DNA from: Bdellovibrio sp. NC01
Lineage (GTDB): Bacteria; Bdellovibrionota; Bdellovibrionia; Bdellovibrionales; Bdellovibrionaceae
Assembly (NCBI RefSeq): GCF_006874625.1
Contig: NZ_CP030034.1
Location: 1,116,001-1,180,000, forward strand
Length of the DNA: 64,000 nucleotides
Direction of reading: 5' to 3'
Shown: positions 43,627 through 51,518 of the stretch, piece by piece
How positions within the stretch are numbered: position 1 is the stretch's first letter
How the letters are laid out: each line of letters begins with the position of its first letter
The notes under the pieces: model-generated
Told to the model about the DNA's origin: nothing
Databases searched by the model: none
What the model saw: the letters and a program-made list of their open reading frames with translations, nothing else
Program-made: the position numbers and the translations under genes

Positions 43627-44085
43627 ATGAAAACAAAAATCGCTCTTATGACTCTTTTGACTGTCGTCGCTTCACAAAGTTTTGCTGCTAAATTAGCGTG
43701 CTGGGATCTTTATGCCAAGCGCGGTGATAAACCGACATTCACAGCAGATATCGTTCGTGATGATGAATTGAAAAGTTTCACGATCCAACCCAACCAACAA
43801 TACTGGTCATTCGTAACAACAGATTTGAATAAGTCTGCGCAAGGTTCAGAAATCACAGCGAAGACAAGTCCATATAAAGGTCTTCAAGAGTTTGAAGTGG
43901 CTGACGGTATTCGTTTGATCCTTCCAACAAACTTGAACTCAGATGTTTTGGCAAACACTGAAATCAAAGCAGGCAATGGTAATACATCTCGCCAAAATGG
44001 AGTGTTGGATATTTCCCCAAGTCGCTTCCCGGGTGTTGTGATGGGTGGCCACGGCTATCTGCGTATGCACTGTGTATCTAAATAG
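43627..44085 (+). CDS. Secreted protein of unknown function
   Basis: 152 residues, ATG after GAGGAAAAA. Signal peptide 1-20 (ending SFA-A). Two cysteines (LACWDL at the start, MHCVSK at the end) are placed to bridge the termini. The middle is rich in beta strands. Similar in size and cysteine layout to the small secreted protein at 1153, though sequence similarity is not obvious. Function unknown. Confidence 0.75.
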   Translation: MKTKIALMTLLTVVASQSFAAKLACWDLYAKRGDKPTFTADIVRDDELKSFTIQPNQQYWSFVTTDLNKSAQGSEITAKTSPYKGLQEFEVADGIRLILPTNLNSDVLANTEIKAGNGNTSRQNGVLDISPSRFPGVVMGGHGYLRMHCVSK

Positions 44086-44108
44086 TAAGCTGAGTACCTG
44101 AGTGCTCA

Positions 44109-44143
44109 ATAAAAAAAAGGAGCTGATATAGCTCCTTTTTTTA
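44109..44143. terminator. Bidirectional terminator
   Basis: AAGGAGCT (44117-44124) pairs with AGCTCCTT (44130-44137), with A8 on the left and T7 on the right. Serves both converging genes. Confidence 0.9.
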
Positions 44144-46408
44144 TTGTTCTTTTAAAGTTAACAACGTGTGTGGTTCTTTTTCATCATCACTTTTACTGCC
44201 GGCAAGAAGGAATAATCTTTCTGCTGGAATCTTCTGTGCAATAAGTGCTGTCATCACCGCGCGGCCACGCTCCATGGCTAGATCTTTAAGCTTGTCGTCG
44301 CTGACCTGAATTAAGGGTTGCACTTTCTTTTCAAGTTCAACGGCGATGTCTTTGTCGCTTCCAGCATGTGCGGTTTTGTAGTCGGCGATATATTTATTAA
44401 GCTCTTCGCTTTTCATTGTCTGCTTTGCCAAATTTACGACGGCATGATCGCGATTGCCGTTGGCTTTTTTTAGTTCCGCTTGCAAGCGAGCATCGTATTC
44501 TTCTTCTTGTAAAGTTGCGATGTCAGAATTTTGATACTGCCCTTTGATTTCCAAAGACAAATTCGGACGCTCGTTCAAAGCTTTCGCAAGATTCAGAATC
44601 TTCGCGGATTCATTTGTTGTTAAAGAGGCTGCTCCAGGTTCAAAGAAAACCGTCTGTAAATCTTCGCCGCCCCCGAAAGCACTTGATAAGAAATCAAACG
44701 GTGCCGCCAAAATATTAACGAACATATTTTTGATCGCAGTCCAAACCAGATTGCCCCACGAAAAAGACGGGGAGTTCACGTCGCCTTCTACCGGAAGTTT
44801 GAATTTGATTTGTCCTTTACGATCTTTCATCAACGCTAACGCCAGTTTTAATGGCCAGTGCGGTGCTTTGTCGCTTTCGATCTTGTTACCTAATTCGAAC
44901 TGATCCAATAGGACTTGGTTTTTGCCTTTAATACGGTGATTCACCAGGACGTAATTAAAATCCAGGAAGAGCTTTCCTTTTTTAATTTCGTATCCTGCAA
45001 ACACGCCTGCGTAGGGAGTGAATGTCGTCATCTCGATATTGTGGAAGCTCATATCAAGATTCAGACTTGGATATTTCACGCCAGGGATATAGTAACCTTT
45101 GCCTTGGAATTTACCGTAATCTTCAACCGCACCAGCGATCGCGACATTGATCTTTTGTTGCGGATCTGGAGAGATCGGTTCAATCGTGCCATTAATACCA
45201 TGCACGTGCGCGCGGAAGTTGGGACGAATTTGTTCATCGGCGTAGTCAAGTTGACTGTCGATCAATGTCAATTTTCCGACATTAAAATCGAATGCCGGTT
45301 TCTTTTCTGCAGTTTCTTTGGCAACCACAGCTTTTTTATTTGCAGGAGCTGTGTTGCTTTTAGCCTTTGGCAGTGGCGGAGGGTTTCGTAAAACCGTGCG
45401 ATAGTTCAATGTTCCATCTTTACGCAGAATGATTTCTGTATCGAGCTCTTTCAGGATGGCTTCATCGACTTTCACAGACATCGGTGATGTTTGCACTTCG
45501 ATCTTTTTTAGATCCAAGCGCTTCCATGTCACAACCGGTTGTTCGACTTCTGCTTGATTCAATACCAGATCATGAATATTTGAATCACCATTAAAGATGA
45601 TATTTCCCTTTTGGTATCGCAGTTTGCCTTTAATGTCTGTCGAGCCTTGTTGCAGCACCAAATAAGTTTTATCAGACAAGTAAGCTGTCAAAAACTCCAA
45701 AGGAATTTCTGCCATATCCAGATTTAAATCGGCAGAGAATGGCTTTGGCGTCATCGAACCGCTGACTTTCACGTGACCTTTTTCGCCAACATCAATCGCC
45801 AAGCTGTTGATCGAAGTTTCTGAATCAAGATGAGTGCTGATATCAGATGCACTCAGGCTGACAGGTCCTAACGGCAATGACAGTGGGGTGTTGTGTGTCT
45901 CATCTTGGAAATTCAATTTGCTGTTCGAAATCTTAATGTGTTCGATGAACAGCAGCCAATCAGATCCTTTGTCGTCTTTCTTGCCTTCAGCCTTTTTGTC
46001 AGATGGTAGTTCTTTGATTTCCCAGTTTGTCTCACCATTTTTTAAAATTGTGAACTGACCGTCCGCATGCTTGATGCGAACTTCTGAAAGATAGATTTCT
46101 TTTTTTAGCAAATGCCAGATCGAAAGATTGACATAGAACACGTCAAATTGCAGACGGGGCCTTGTTCCTTTGCCACCAGGTTCTGGCAAAGAAAATCCTT
46201 CAATGGCGGCTTCGAACGTGAATGGATGAAATTTTATTTTTTTGATTTCAGGTTTGGCACCTAGACGTTCTGCAACGTGTTTTTGAATTTCATTCTTCGC
46301 GATCATTGGAACAACGAAAAATCCTGCGATCGTGTAAAGGACGACAAGTCCTACGAAAGTTAAACTTAAATTGCGAATAGTATTTGCTGAAAAACGAATA
46401 AGGCCCAT
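44141..46408 (-). CDS. DUF748/AsmA-like envelope protein
   Basis: 755 residues. An N-terminal membrane helix (about 10-32) is followed by AsmA/DUF748 blocks: KFHPFTFEAAIEGFSLPEP, VNLSIWHLLKKEIYLSEVRI, DVGEKGHVKVSGSMTPKPFSADL and HVHGINGTIEPISPDPQQKINVAIAG. Long beta-rich proteins of this kind are thought to bridge the periplasm for lipid transport or to control outer-membrane assembly. The last 160 residues include an OmpA-like segment (LNERPNLSLEIKGQY). No signal cleavage site; inner-membrane anchored. Confidence 0.88.
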   Translation of the reverse strand: MGLIRFSANTIRNLSLTFVGLVVLYTIAGFFVVPMIAKNEIQKHVAERLGAKPEIKKIKFHPFTFEAAIEGFSLPEPGGKGTRPRLQFDVFYVNLSIWHLLKKEIYLSEVRIKHADGQFTILKNGETNWEIKELPSDKKAEGKKDDKGSDWLLFIEHIKISNSKLNFQDETHNTPLSLPLGPVSLSASDISTHLDSETSINSLAIDVGEKGHVKVSGSMTPKPFSADLNLDMAEIPLEFLTAYLSDKTYLVLQQGSTDIKGKLRYQKGNIIFNGDSNIHDLVLNQAEVEQPVVTWKRLDLKKIEVQTSPMSVKVDEAILKELDTEIILRKDGTLNYRTVLRNPPPLPKAKSNTAPANKKAVVAKETAEKKPAFDFNVGKLTLIDSQLDYADEQIRPNFRAHVHGINGTIEPISPDPQQKINVAIAGAVEDYGKFQGKGYYIPGVKYPSLNLDMSFHNIEMTTFTPYAGVFAGYEIKKGKLFLDFNYVLVNHRIKGKNQVLLDQFELGNKIESDKAPHWPLKLALALMKDRKGQIKFKLPVEGDVNSPSFSWGNLVWTAIKNMFVNILAAPFDFLSSAFGGGEDLQTVFFEPGAASLTTNESAKILNLAKALNERPNLSLEIKGQYQNSDIATLQEEEYDARLQAELKKANGNRDHAVVNLAKQTMKSEELNKYIADYKTAHAGSDKDIAVELEKKVQPLIQVSDDKLKDLAMERGRAVMTALIAQKIPAERLFLLAGSKSDDEKEPHTLLTLKEQ

Positions 46409-46453
46409 TGCCCACCATATTGTGCGGGATTGGGCGCCGACTCAAACGAAAAC

Positions 46454-47335
46454 TTAGGGATGATGTGGCAGGGCATGAGCCTCGCGAATAACATAATCAA
46501 GAACTCGATTATTGGCAGACGACTTCAGCGTGTGCACAAAGACTTCGTAAGAACTTTCAAAGCCGAAAGATTTTACGATTCTATAAGAGTCCTTCTTCCA
46601 ATTCTCAAGCGCAATGTCAGGTAAAAGCCCGATTCCAATGCCTTTTTGTGTAAGCTGGCCAATGACCTCCCAGCTGCTAATTTCAAAAAGAACGGGGAGC
46701 TGGCGGTTAAAACGCTGTTTGTAAGCGGTTTTAAGTTTTTCAGTTTCAAGGCGTGGTTCCGTGACTAGGAAGGGCTGTGTTTCAAGATCGTTCCGCCAGT
46801 TTTTCTTAGGGCCGCTTTCGATCAGAACAAAGTTGCCTTTTTTAATGGCTGTCTGGCGCAGTGTCGGCAGATTCAGTGTTCCAATTGTTAACCCCACATC
46901 GATAGAGCGGTTGGCAACAGCCTCGGTAATTTCGTGGGTCGTCCCAAAGCGAACTTTCGCAGTCGCGTGGGGAAAGGTTTCCTTAAGCCCGTGTAGAAGT
47001 GGCGTAAGGTATGCCTCTGAAAGAGTTCGCGAAAGGCCAATTTTTATTTCGATGGCCTGATCGATATCGCTATGAAGACTTAAAGAGTCAAACCCTGAAG
47101 CTGCAGCCAGCAAAAGACGGGCTTGTTCGGCCACCTTGTGGCCAGCGTTCGTAACTTTGAAACTTTTCTTTTGATGCTCTAACAGAGCTACCCCCAAATG
47201 CTTTTCTAGCGCGGAAATAGCACGACTGATCGCAGGATGTGTCACCAAGTTCTTTTGGGCGGCCCCGCTGATGCTTCCCAGTTCAACGGCATCGACAAAG
47301 TATTTGAGATGATAAAGATTTGGGTAAGTAATCAT
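46454..47335 (-). CDS. LysR-family transcriptional regulator
   Basis: 293 residues. N-terminal winged helix HLKYFVDAVELGSISGAAQ...HPAISRAISALEKHLGVALLEH, then a periplasmic-binding-type effector domain. It is divergent from the YecM-HAD fusion gene, and two palindromes in the shared region are likely binding sites, so it probably controls that gene and itself. Effector unknown. Confidence 0.93.
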   Translation of the reverse strand: MITYPNLYHLKYFVDAVELGSISGAAQKNLVTHPAISRAISALEKHLGVALLEHQKKSFKVTNAGHKVAEQARLLLAAASGFDSLSLHSDIDQAIEIKIGLSRTLSEAYLTPLLHGLKETFPHATAKVRFGTTHEITEAVANRSIDVGLTIGTLNLPTLRQTAIKKGNFVLIESGPKKNWRNDLETQPFLVTEPRLETEKLKTAYKQRFNRQLPVLFEISSWEVIGQLTQKGIGIGLLPDIALENWKKDSYRIVKSFGFESSYEVFVHTLKSSANNRVLDYVIREAHALPHHP

Positions 47336-47338
47336 TAG

Positions 47339-47389
47339 TCACATATTAAGTGAGTTTTATGTAATTTACAATCACATTGAAATATGTGA
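47339..47389. promoter_or_regulatory. Two palindromic sites between lysR and the YecM-HAD gene
   Basis: Site 1 TCACATATTAAGTGA (47339-47353) is nearly symmetrical. Site 2 (47372-47389) has arms TCACAT and ATGTGA six bases apart. They share the half-site TCACAT. The layout is typical of LysR control of a divergent gene. Confidence 0.55.
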
Positions 47390-47400
47390 AATCAAGCCTC

Positions 47401-48561
47401 ATGGAAACAAACAGATTCGATTTCGACAGTTTTAAGCAAGCCGGCGAAGATTTTATCAGATCACTGACTGCAAAGATGGCCAACGTCGGCATTCCGGCGC
47501 AGGACTATGACAGCGACCACATCTGTTTCCGCGTGGGCACTGCCGCAGAGTATGACTATTACAAAGCAGCACTTTCAGCACATGGGAAGTTGCTTACAGA
47601 GGCAATGGTGAACGGCCGCGCGATTTCGACTTTTTTGCTGACGTTACCTTTTCAAACCGAATCACATCAAATTCGCTTGGTCGAACTTCCTTCTCCGAAA
47701 AGTGGAGCGGTTTACACAACCGGATTTGAACATGCTGAATTCGTCACCAGCGAGTGCTTTTCATCGCTGCGAGCGCGCTTTCCACATCTGGAATTCATTG
47801 AAGGTGGCAATAAAAATTTAAATCCGGAATTGTGTCTGAAGTTGGATGGTGGAGTGCAGGTAAAGTTTCATCATCATTCCCTAGAGCGTATCATTGAGCT
47901 TGAAGAAGCAACGATCACCGACGTCGTTTTCGATTTCGATGGAACGCTGATCAAATCGCGGGAAAAAATTTATGAAGTGAATCGCGTGGTGTTTTCAAAT
48001 ATTTTAGGGCGCCAGGTGTCGTTGCAGGAATCTATCGATAATTTCCATCCGGAATTTTCGAAATTGTTTGAAGCTTTTGAAGTTTCTTGTCCCCAAAAGC
48101 GTAGCGAGGCCATCGCAAGTTGGGGAGTGGTCTCTAGCCAGTTTTCTTATGAATTGTTCGACGGAGTTGTGGAAACTCTTGAAGCGTTTAAGGATCGGGG
48201 CTTACGTTTACATTTGTGGACGGCACGTGATGAGTTTTCAGCGCGTAAGATTTTAAAAGATCACGGGCTGGAAGAATTCTTTGCGACATTAAGTTTCGCC
48301 ACAGAAATTGATTCGAAACCTCACGCCAACAGCCTTATTTTTGCTTGGAACCAGGTGAGTAAGGATCGGGCCATCGTTATCGGCGATAGCTCAACAGATA
48401 TCATCGGCGCAAAAAATATCTCCGCCATTCGAGGAGCTGCCATGTGGGATGGCCACGCGAAAAAGAAATCCCTGATTGAGGCCGGGGCGGAGCTCTTTTT
48501 TTACGACCTAGCAAGTTTTAAAGATTGGGTCATTAATTCTGCGGCTATTGCGCAACCGTAG
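47401..48561 (+). CDS. YecM-like VOC domain fused to HAD phosphatase
   Basis: 386 residues from METNRFDF. A TTG eight codons earlier lies within the palindrome. Residues about 5-165 are a YecM-type VOC domain (DYDSDHICFRVGTAAEYDYY, then RAISTFLL and EFVTSECFSSLRARFPHLEF). Residues about 175-375 are a HAD-superfamily hydrolase with FDFDGTLIKS (nucleophile Asp), WTARDEFSA and VIGDSSTDIIGAKN. The fusion suggests a ligand-binding module directing a small-molecule phosphatase. It is divergent from LysR. No clear ribosome site. Confidence 0.88.
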   Translation: METNRFDFDSFKQAGEDFIRSLTAKMANVGIPAQDYDSDHICFRVGTAAEYDYYKAALSAHGKLLTEAMVNGRAISTFLLTLPFQTESHQIRLVELPSPKSGAVYTTGFEHAEFVTSECFSSLRARFPHLEFIEGGNKNLNPELCLKLDGGVQVKFHHHSLERIIELEEATITDVVFDFDGTLIKSREKIYEVNRVVFSNILGRQVSLQESIDNFHPEFSKLFEAFEVSCPQKRSEAIASWGVVSSQFSYELFDGVVETLEAFKDRGLRLHLWTARDEFSARKILKDHGLEEFFATLSFATEIDSKPHANSLIFAWNQVSKDRAIVIGDSSTDIIGAKNISAIRGAAMWDGHAKKKSLIEAGAELFFYDLASFKDWVINSAAIAQP

Positions 48562-48583
48562 AGTAGCCGGGGCGTGTCTTTTC

Positions 48584-48613
48584 TTGCATTGCACAGAGTG
48601 TCCTTGGTAGTCT
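48584..48613 (+). promoter_or_regulatory. Possible promoter of tRNA-Arg
   Basis: TTGCAT and TAGTCT are 18 bases apart, ending 17 bases before the mature tRNA. Only a fair match to consensus. Confidence 0.35.
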
Positions 48614-48630
48614 AAAGGCGTTATCCAAGG

Positions 48631-48706
48631 GCAGTCGTAGTTCAATGGATAGAGCACTTGGCTTCGAACCAAGGGGTTGCAGGTTCGAGTCCTGCCGACT
48701 GCACCA
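48631..48706 (+). tRNA. tRNA-Arg (anticodon TCG)
   Basis: Acceptor GCAGTCG (48631-48637) pairs with CGACTGC (48696-48702), then discriminator A and an encoded CCA (48704-48706). The anticodon stem CTTGG/CCAAG holds the loop CTTCGAA, giving anticodon TCG. The T arm GCAGG-TTCGAGT-CCTGC is canonical. It reads CGA and probably other CGN codons. Confidence 0.96.
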
Positions 48707-48714
48707 TTCCAAAT

Positions 48715-48755
48715 CCCAAGTCAGAAACTCAGCCTCTGACTTGGGCTGAGTTTCT
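48715..48755. promoter_or_regulatory. Mutually exclusive hairpins (possible pseudoknot) after tRNA-Arg
   Basis: Segment A CCCAAGTCAGA (48715-48725) pairs with TCTGACTTGGG (48735-48745). Segment B AGAAACTCAGCC (48723-48734) pairs with GGCTGAGTTTCT (48744-48755). The pairs interleave, so they form either one of two hairpins or an H-type pseudoknot. No T tract follows, on either strand. Confidence 0.6.
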
Positions 48756-49077
48756 AGCGGCCGCGGTGAGAACCGTGGTCTTTGCCGCCTTCGCCTGGAC
48801 GAGTTTTCACTTGTTCAATACAAACGTAACCGCAGTGATAGAAACGCCAGTGCGCTTTATCCCAGCAGTGTTTTCTTGCGACCAAATAATGCTTTGGACA
48901 TGTCGGACGAGCTTCATCGCTGTCAGAGTCATGGTGCCACCACATTGGTTCTACCACATTCTGCATAACTTGCTCTTCGCCAGATGCTGATGACATCGGT
49001 GCTGTTTCGTAAGCTTTTGCGAACGAACCCACAAGCATTGACGCTAAAGAAACCAAAATCAACTTCTTCATTTGCAT
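48754..49077 (-). CDS. Small secreted Cys/His-rich protein
   Basis: 107 residues, ATG after AAGGAGATTTTTT. Signal peptide 1-22 (ending AKA-Y). The mature part has WWHHDSDSDE and four cysteines (PTCPKH, KHCWDK, YHCGYVC), suggesting disulphides or metal binding. Not recognised. Its stop codon lies within the interleaved hairpins next to the tRNA. Confidence 0.72.
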   Translation of the reverse strand: MQMKKLILVSLASMLVGSFAKAYETAPMSSASGEEQVMQNVVEPMWWHHDSDSDEARPTCPKHYLVARKHCWDKAHWRFYHCGYVCIEQVKTRPGEGGKDHGSHRGR

Positions 49078-49166
49078 AAAAAATCTCCTTTGTGTTTGAG
49101 TGCACGAAGGAGATTAAGAATCCTCACCACGATTATCTATGCATTTTATAAGCACGTGATACAAAA

Positions 49167-49203
49167 CAACCGACAGTCTTGGATTTACAAAGAGCTGTCG
49201 GTA
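49167..49203 (-). terminator. Possible terminator of the 80-residue gene
   Basis: CCGACAG (49170-49176) and CTGTCGG (49195-49201) pair. Read on the minus strand TTGTTTTGT follows. Confidence 0.5.
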
Positions 49204-49226
49204 AGATTGAATTATCAAAAATATAA

Positions 49227-49469
49227 TTAGTGCTTGTGTTCGTTCTCGAAAAGACATTCTTCCACGTCACGTTCTTCGACGTCCCAAACCATATCATCTT
49301 GATGAGTATGTAATAGACTTAAAACTGTTTCGCAAGTTTCAACGCCCGGAAGGTGATGAACTCTATTTTTAGCGAGAGAGTATTTGTGATGGGCATTCAG
49401 GCGTGAGTAACGCAGAAGCACGGCCGCTTTATCTTTAAAAGTATTGTGAGTATGGAGAGGTGTGTTCAT
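49227..49469 (-). CDS. Small His/Glu-rich protein of unknown function
   Basis: 80 residues, ATG after a strong TAAGGAGG. No signal peptide. Many His (11) and acidic residues, with two cysteines (VETCETV, EECLF), which might bind metal. Not recognised. It ends in E-N-E-H-K-H. Confidence 0.65.
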   Translation of the reverse strand: MNTPLHTHNTFKDKAAVLLRYSRLNAHHKYSLAKNRVHHLPGVETCETVLSLLHTHQDDMVWDVEERDVEECLFENEHKH

Positions 49470-49579
49470 ATCAGCCTCCTTACTTTCATTCTATTTTAAC
49501 TCTGTGCGGAGCCTAAGGGGGCATCAAATTTTCTTATTGCGAAGAGCAAGACTGGGCTTCACATGGCAGAAGCGAAATT

Positions 49580-50335
49580 TTAGTGGACTGTCGCACCATA
49601 TTTTTTAAATAAAGCCTCTAATTGGCCGCTTGATTTCACTTTTTCTATCGCTTTATCAAGATCTTTCACATTCACAGTTCCAAGTCTGCTGACGGAACAC
49701 TGAATTGGATATTCTTGTAAAAACAAACGCGAGCGACCTTCTTCAATCTTTGGATTTTTCAATTTGAAGTAATCCAAAAAAATCTCATCGGTCACAACAT
49801 ATTGAATGCGACCTTTAACAATTTTGTTCAAATTCGCTTCCTCACTCGAAGCATCTTCGCGGGTAATGCGATGAGAATTAAACAAAGGGTCCAGGCGAGG
49901 ATACACATAATACAAAATCGTCCCAATTGTTTTGCCACCAAGGTCACTGAGCTTTGCGGGCATTGGAGAGGGCCCCAATATCACTTCGCGTTTCATGAAC
50001 AAAGTTTTGGACCAATTTAATTGACCTTTATCCTCGGCCCACGCGCGACTCGAGTAGCAAAGCACATCAGACTTTCCAGACAGCAAAAAGTTGGTGATGC
50101 GATAGCGAGTTAACAACGTTAATGATGTTTTTCTACCTAAAGCATCTCCAATCGCCTTCATGTAATCGGGCAAAAGACCTTCGAGTTTATTAGGATTATT
50201 TTCCATCAAGAGCGGCGCTGCCAAACCTTCGGGAATAGCTGCATGCAACGTCGGAGCCGCATTGCCAGCGGGTTTCGCCGCAGAAGCCACAATGCTTAAG
50301 AAAGTCATAATCGTGAAAAGAAACCGTTTTATCAC
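49580..50335 (-). CDS. Periplasmic solute-binding protein-like (SBP family 3)
   Basis: 251 residues with signal peptide 1-19 (ending ASA-A). The fold elements of family 3 amino-acid-binding proteins can be followed: LEGLLPDYMKAIGDALGRKTSL, DVLCYSSRA, LSDLGGKTIGTILYYVYPRL, RIQYVVTDEIFLDYF and the last LDKAIEKVKSSGQLEALFKKYG helix. No permease gene is near, so it may be a free-standing sensor or chemotaxis ligand receptor rather than part of an ABC importer. Confidence 0.85.
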   Translation of the reverse strand: MIKRFLFTIMTFLSIVASAAKPAGNAAPTLHAAIPEGLAAPLLMENNPNKLEGLLPDYMKAIGDALGRKTSLTLLTRYRITNFLLSGKSDVLCYSSRAWAEDKGQLNWSKTLFMKREVILGPSPMPAKLSDLGGKTIGTILYYVYPRLDPLFNSHRITREDASSEEANLNKIVKGRIQYVVTDEIFLDYFKLKNPKIEEGRSRLFLQEYPIQCSVSRLGTVNVKDLDKAIEKVKSSGQLEALFKKYGATVH

Positions 50336-50428
50336 GCCATTAGCCTGCCTTAAAAAGTGCGGAATTTCAAAGTCTCATTTTGAGCATTCTTGCTACAGCT
50401 TTTGTTCGAAAAACCCGATAAGCAGAGT

Positions 50429-51415
50429 ATGAGCAATGTGCGAGACATTAAGTCAGCTCCAGTCGATCCGGAAGATTTCATGGCTGTGTCCAGGGATGAA
50501 TTTATCCCCGGTACGCAAGTCCCTGTCGATATTTTCTTAAAACTCTCTGAAAAGAACTACGTCATGATCCTTAAAGAAGGTGCAAAGGTCAATTTCGATC
50601 AAATGCACTTTCCAGAAAAAGCAGAGTGGCTGTACGTCAGAAAAGCGGATTATCACAAATGTGTTGGTAAAGCTTTGACAGTGGCGGGTATCGTCTTAGA
50701 TAGCCAGAAAATCAGCATTGAAACAAAGACGGTCGTCTTGTCGCGCGCTGCGGATTCGATTTTTAAAGAGATCGAACATCTTGGTTTCGATCATTTGGCT
50801 CTTGAGCATTCCAAGGTGATTAGTAAATCCATTCAAGCTCTTGTTGATGACAAGCCGGATATCAGTTTCGTTATTAACTTGATGGCGAACTTAAATGAAG
50901 ATCTGATCCGTCATGCAATGATGGTGTCAGCGATTTCCGTGATCATCGCGCGTTCCATGAAGTGGACCATGTCAGCTAACTTGGAAAAACTCGCACTGGG
51001 TGCGCTTCTACATGACGTCGGCATGAAAGAGTTGCCCGATGAGATTCTTGAGATGCCTCGTCACGCGATGAATCGCGAACAAGCAGCAATTTATGAATCG
51101 CACGTTTACCGCGGAGTTGAAATCCTGCGCACGATGCCAAGCATTTCAGATGACATCATCGCGATTGTTTTAGAGCATCACGAAAACTCGCCAGGGCAGG
51201 GCTATCCACGCCGTATTCGCGATTTTAAAATGAATCCATTCGCACGCGTTGTGGCGTTGGCCGATTGCTTTGCGGAAGTCGTTATGAAATCCGTGAACAA
51301 TCCCAATCCAAAAAATGCCGCGGCAGCAGTTGTGTTTATCGAAACAACATTAGGTCAGCCATTCCACAAACCTGCCTTCACGGCGTTGAAGCAGGCGTTG
51401 CAAGTCACAGTGTAA
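50429..51415 (+). CDS. HD-GYP domain protein, probable c-di-GMP phosphodiesterase
   Basis: 328 residues from MSNVRDIKSAPV with AAGCAGAG upstream; an earlier ATG at 50390 has no site. N-terminal module (about 15-75) as found before HD-GYP domains (DIFLKLSEKNYVMILKEGAKV, then EWLYVRKADY). The HD-GYP domain has LLHDVGMKELPDEI, ESHVYRGVEIL, LEHHENSPGQGYPRR and VVALADCFAE. All metal-binding His/Asp positions appear present, and the GYP motif is intact. The usual R-W-D after HHE is N-S-P here. Confidence 0.9.
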   Translation: MSNVRDIKSAPVDPEDFMAVSRDEFIPGTQVPVDIFLKLSEKNYVMILKEGAKVNFDQMHFPEKAEWLYVRKADYHKCVGKALTVAGIVLDSQKISIETKTVVLSRAADSIFKEIEHLGFDHLALEHSKVISKSIQALVDDKPDISFVINLMANLNEDLIRHAMMVSAISVIIARSMKWTMSANLEKLALGALLHDVGMKELPDEILEMPRHAMNREQAAIYESHVYRGVEILRTMPSISDDIIAIVLEHHENSPGQGYPRRIRDFKMNPFARVVALADCFAEVVMKSVNNPNPKNAAAAVVFIETTLGQPFHKPAFTALKQALQVTV

Positions 51416-51518
51416 TCACACACTCGCCTTAGACCTTTGCCTGTGCTTAAGAATTTGTAAGTTCGTGCGCCTCTACCTTCTTCCTATCCTGTCAGGGATG
51501 CCAAATAGGGAGGGCTTC

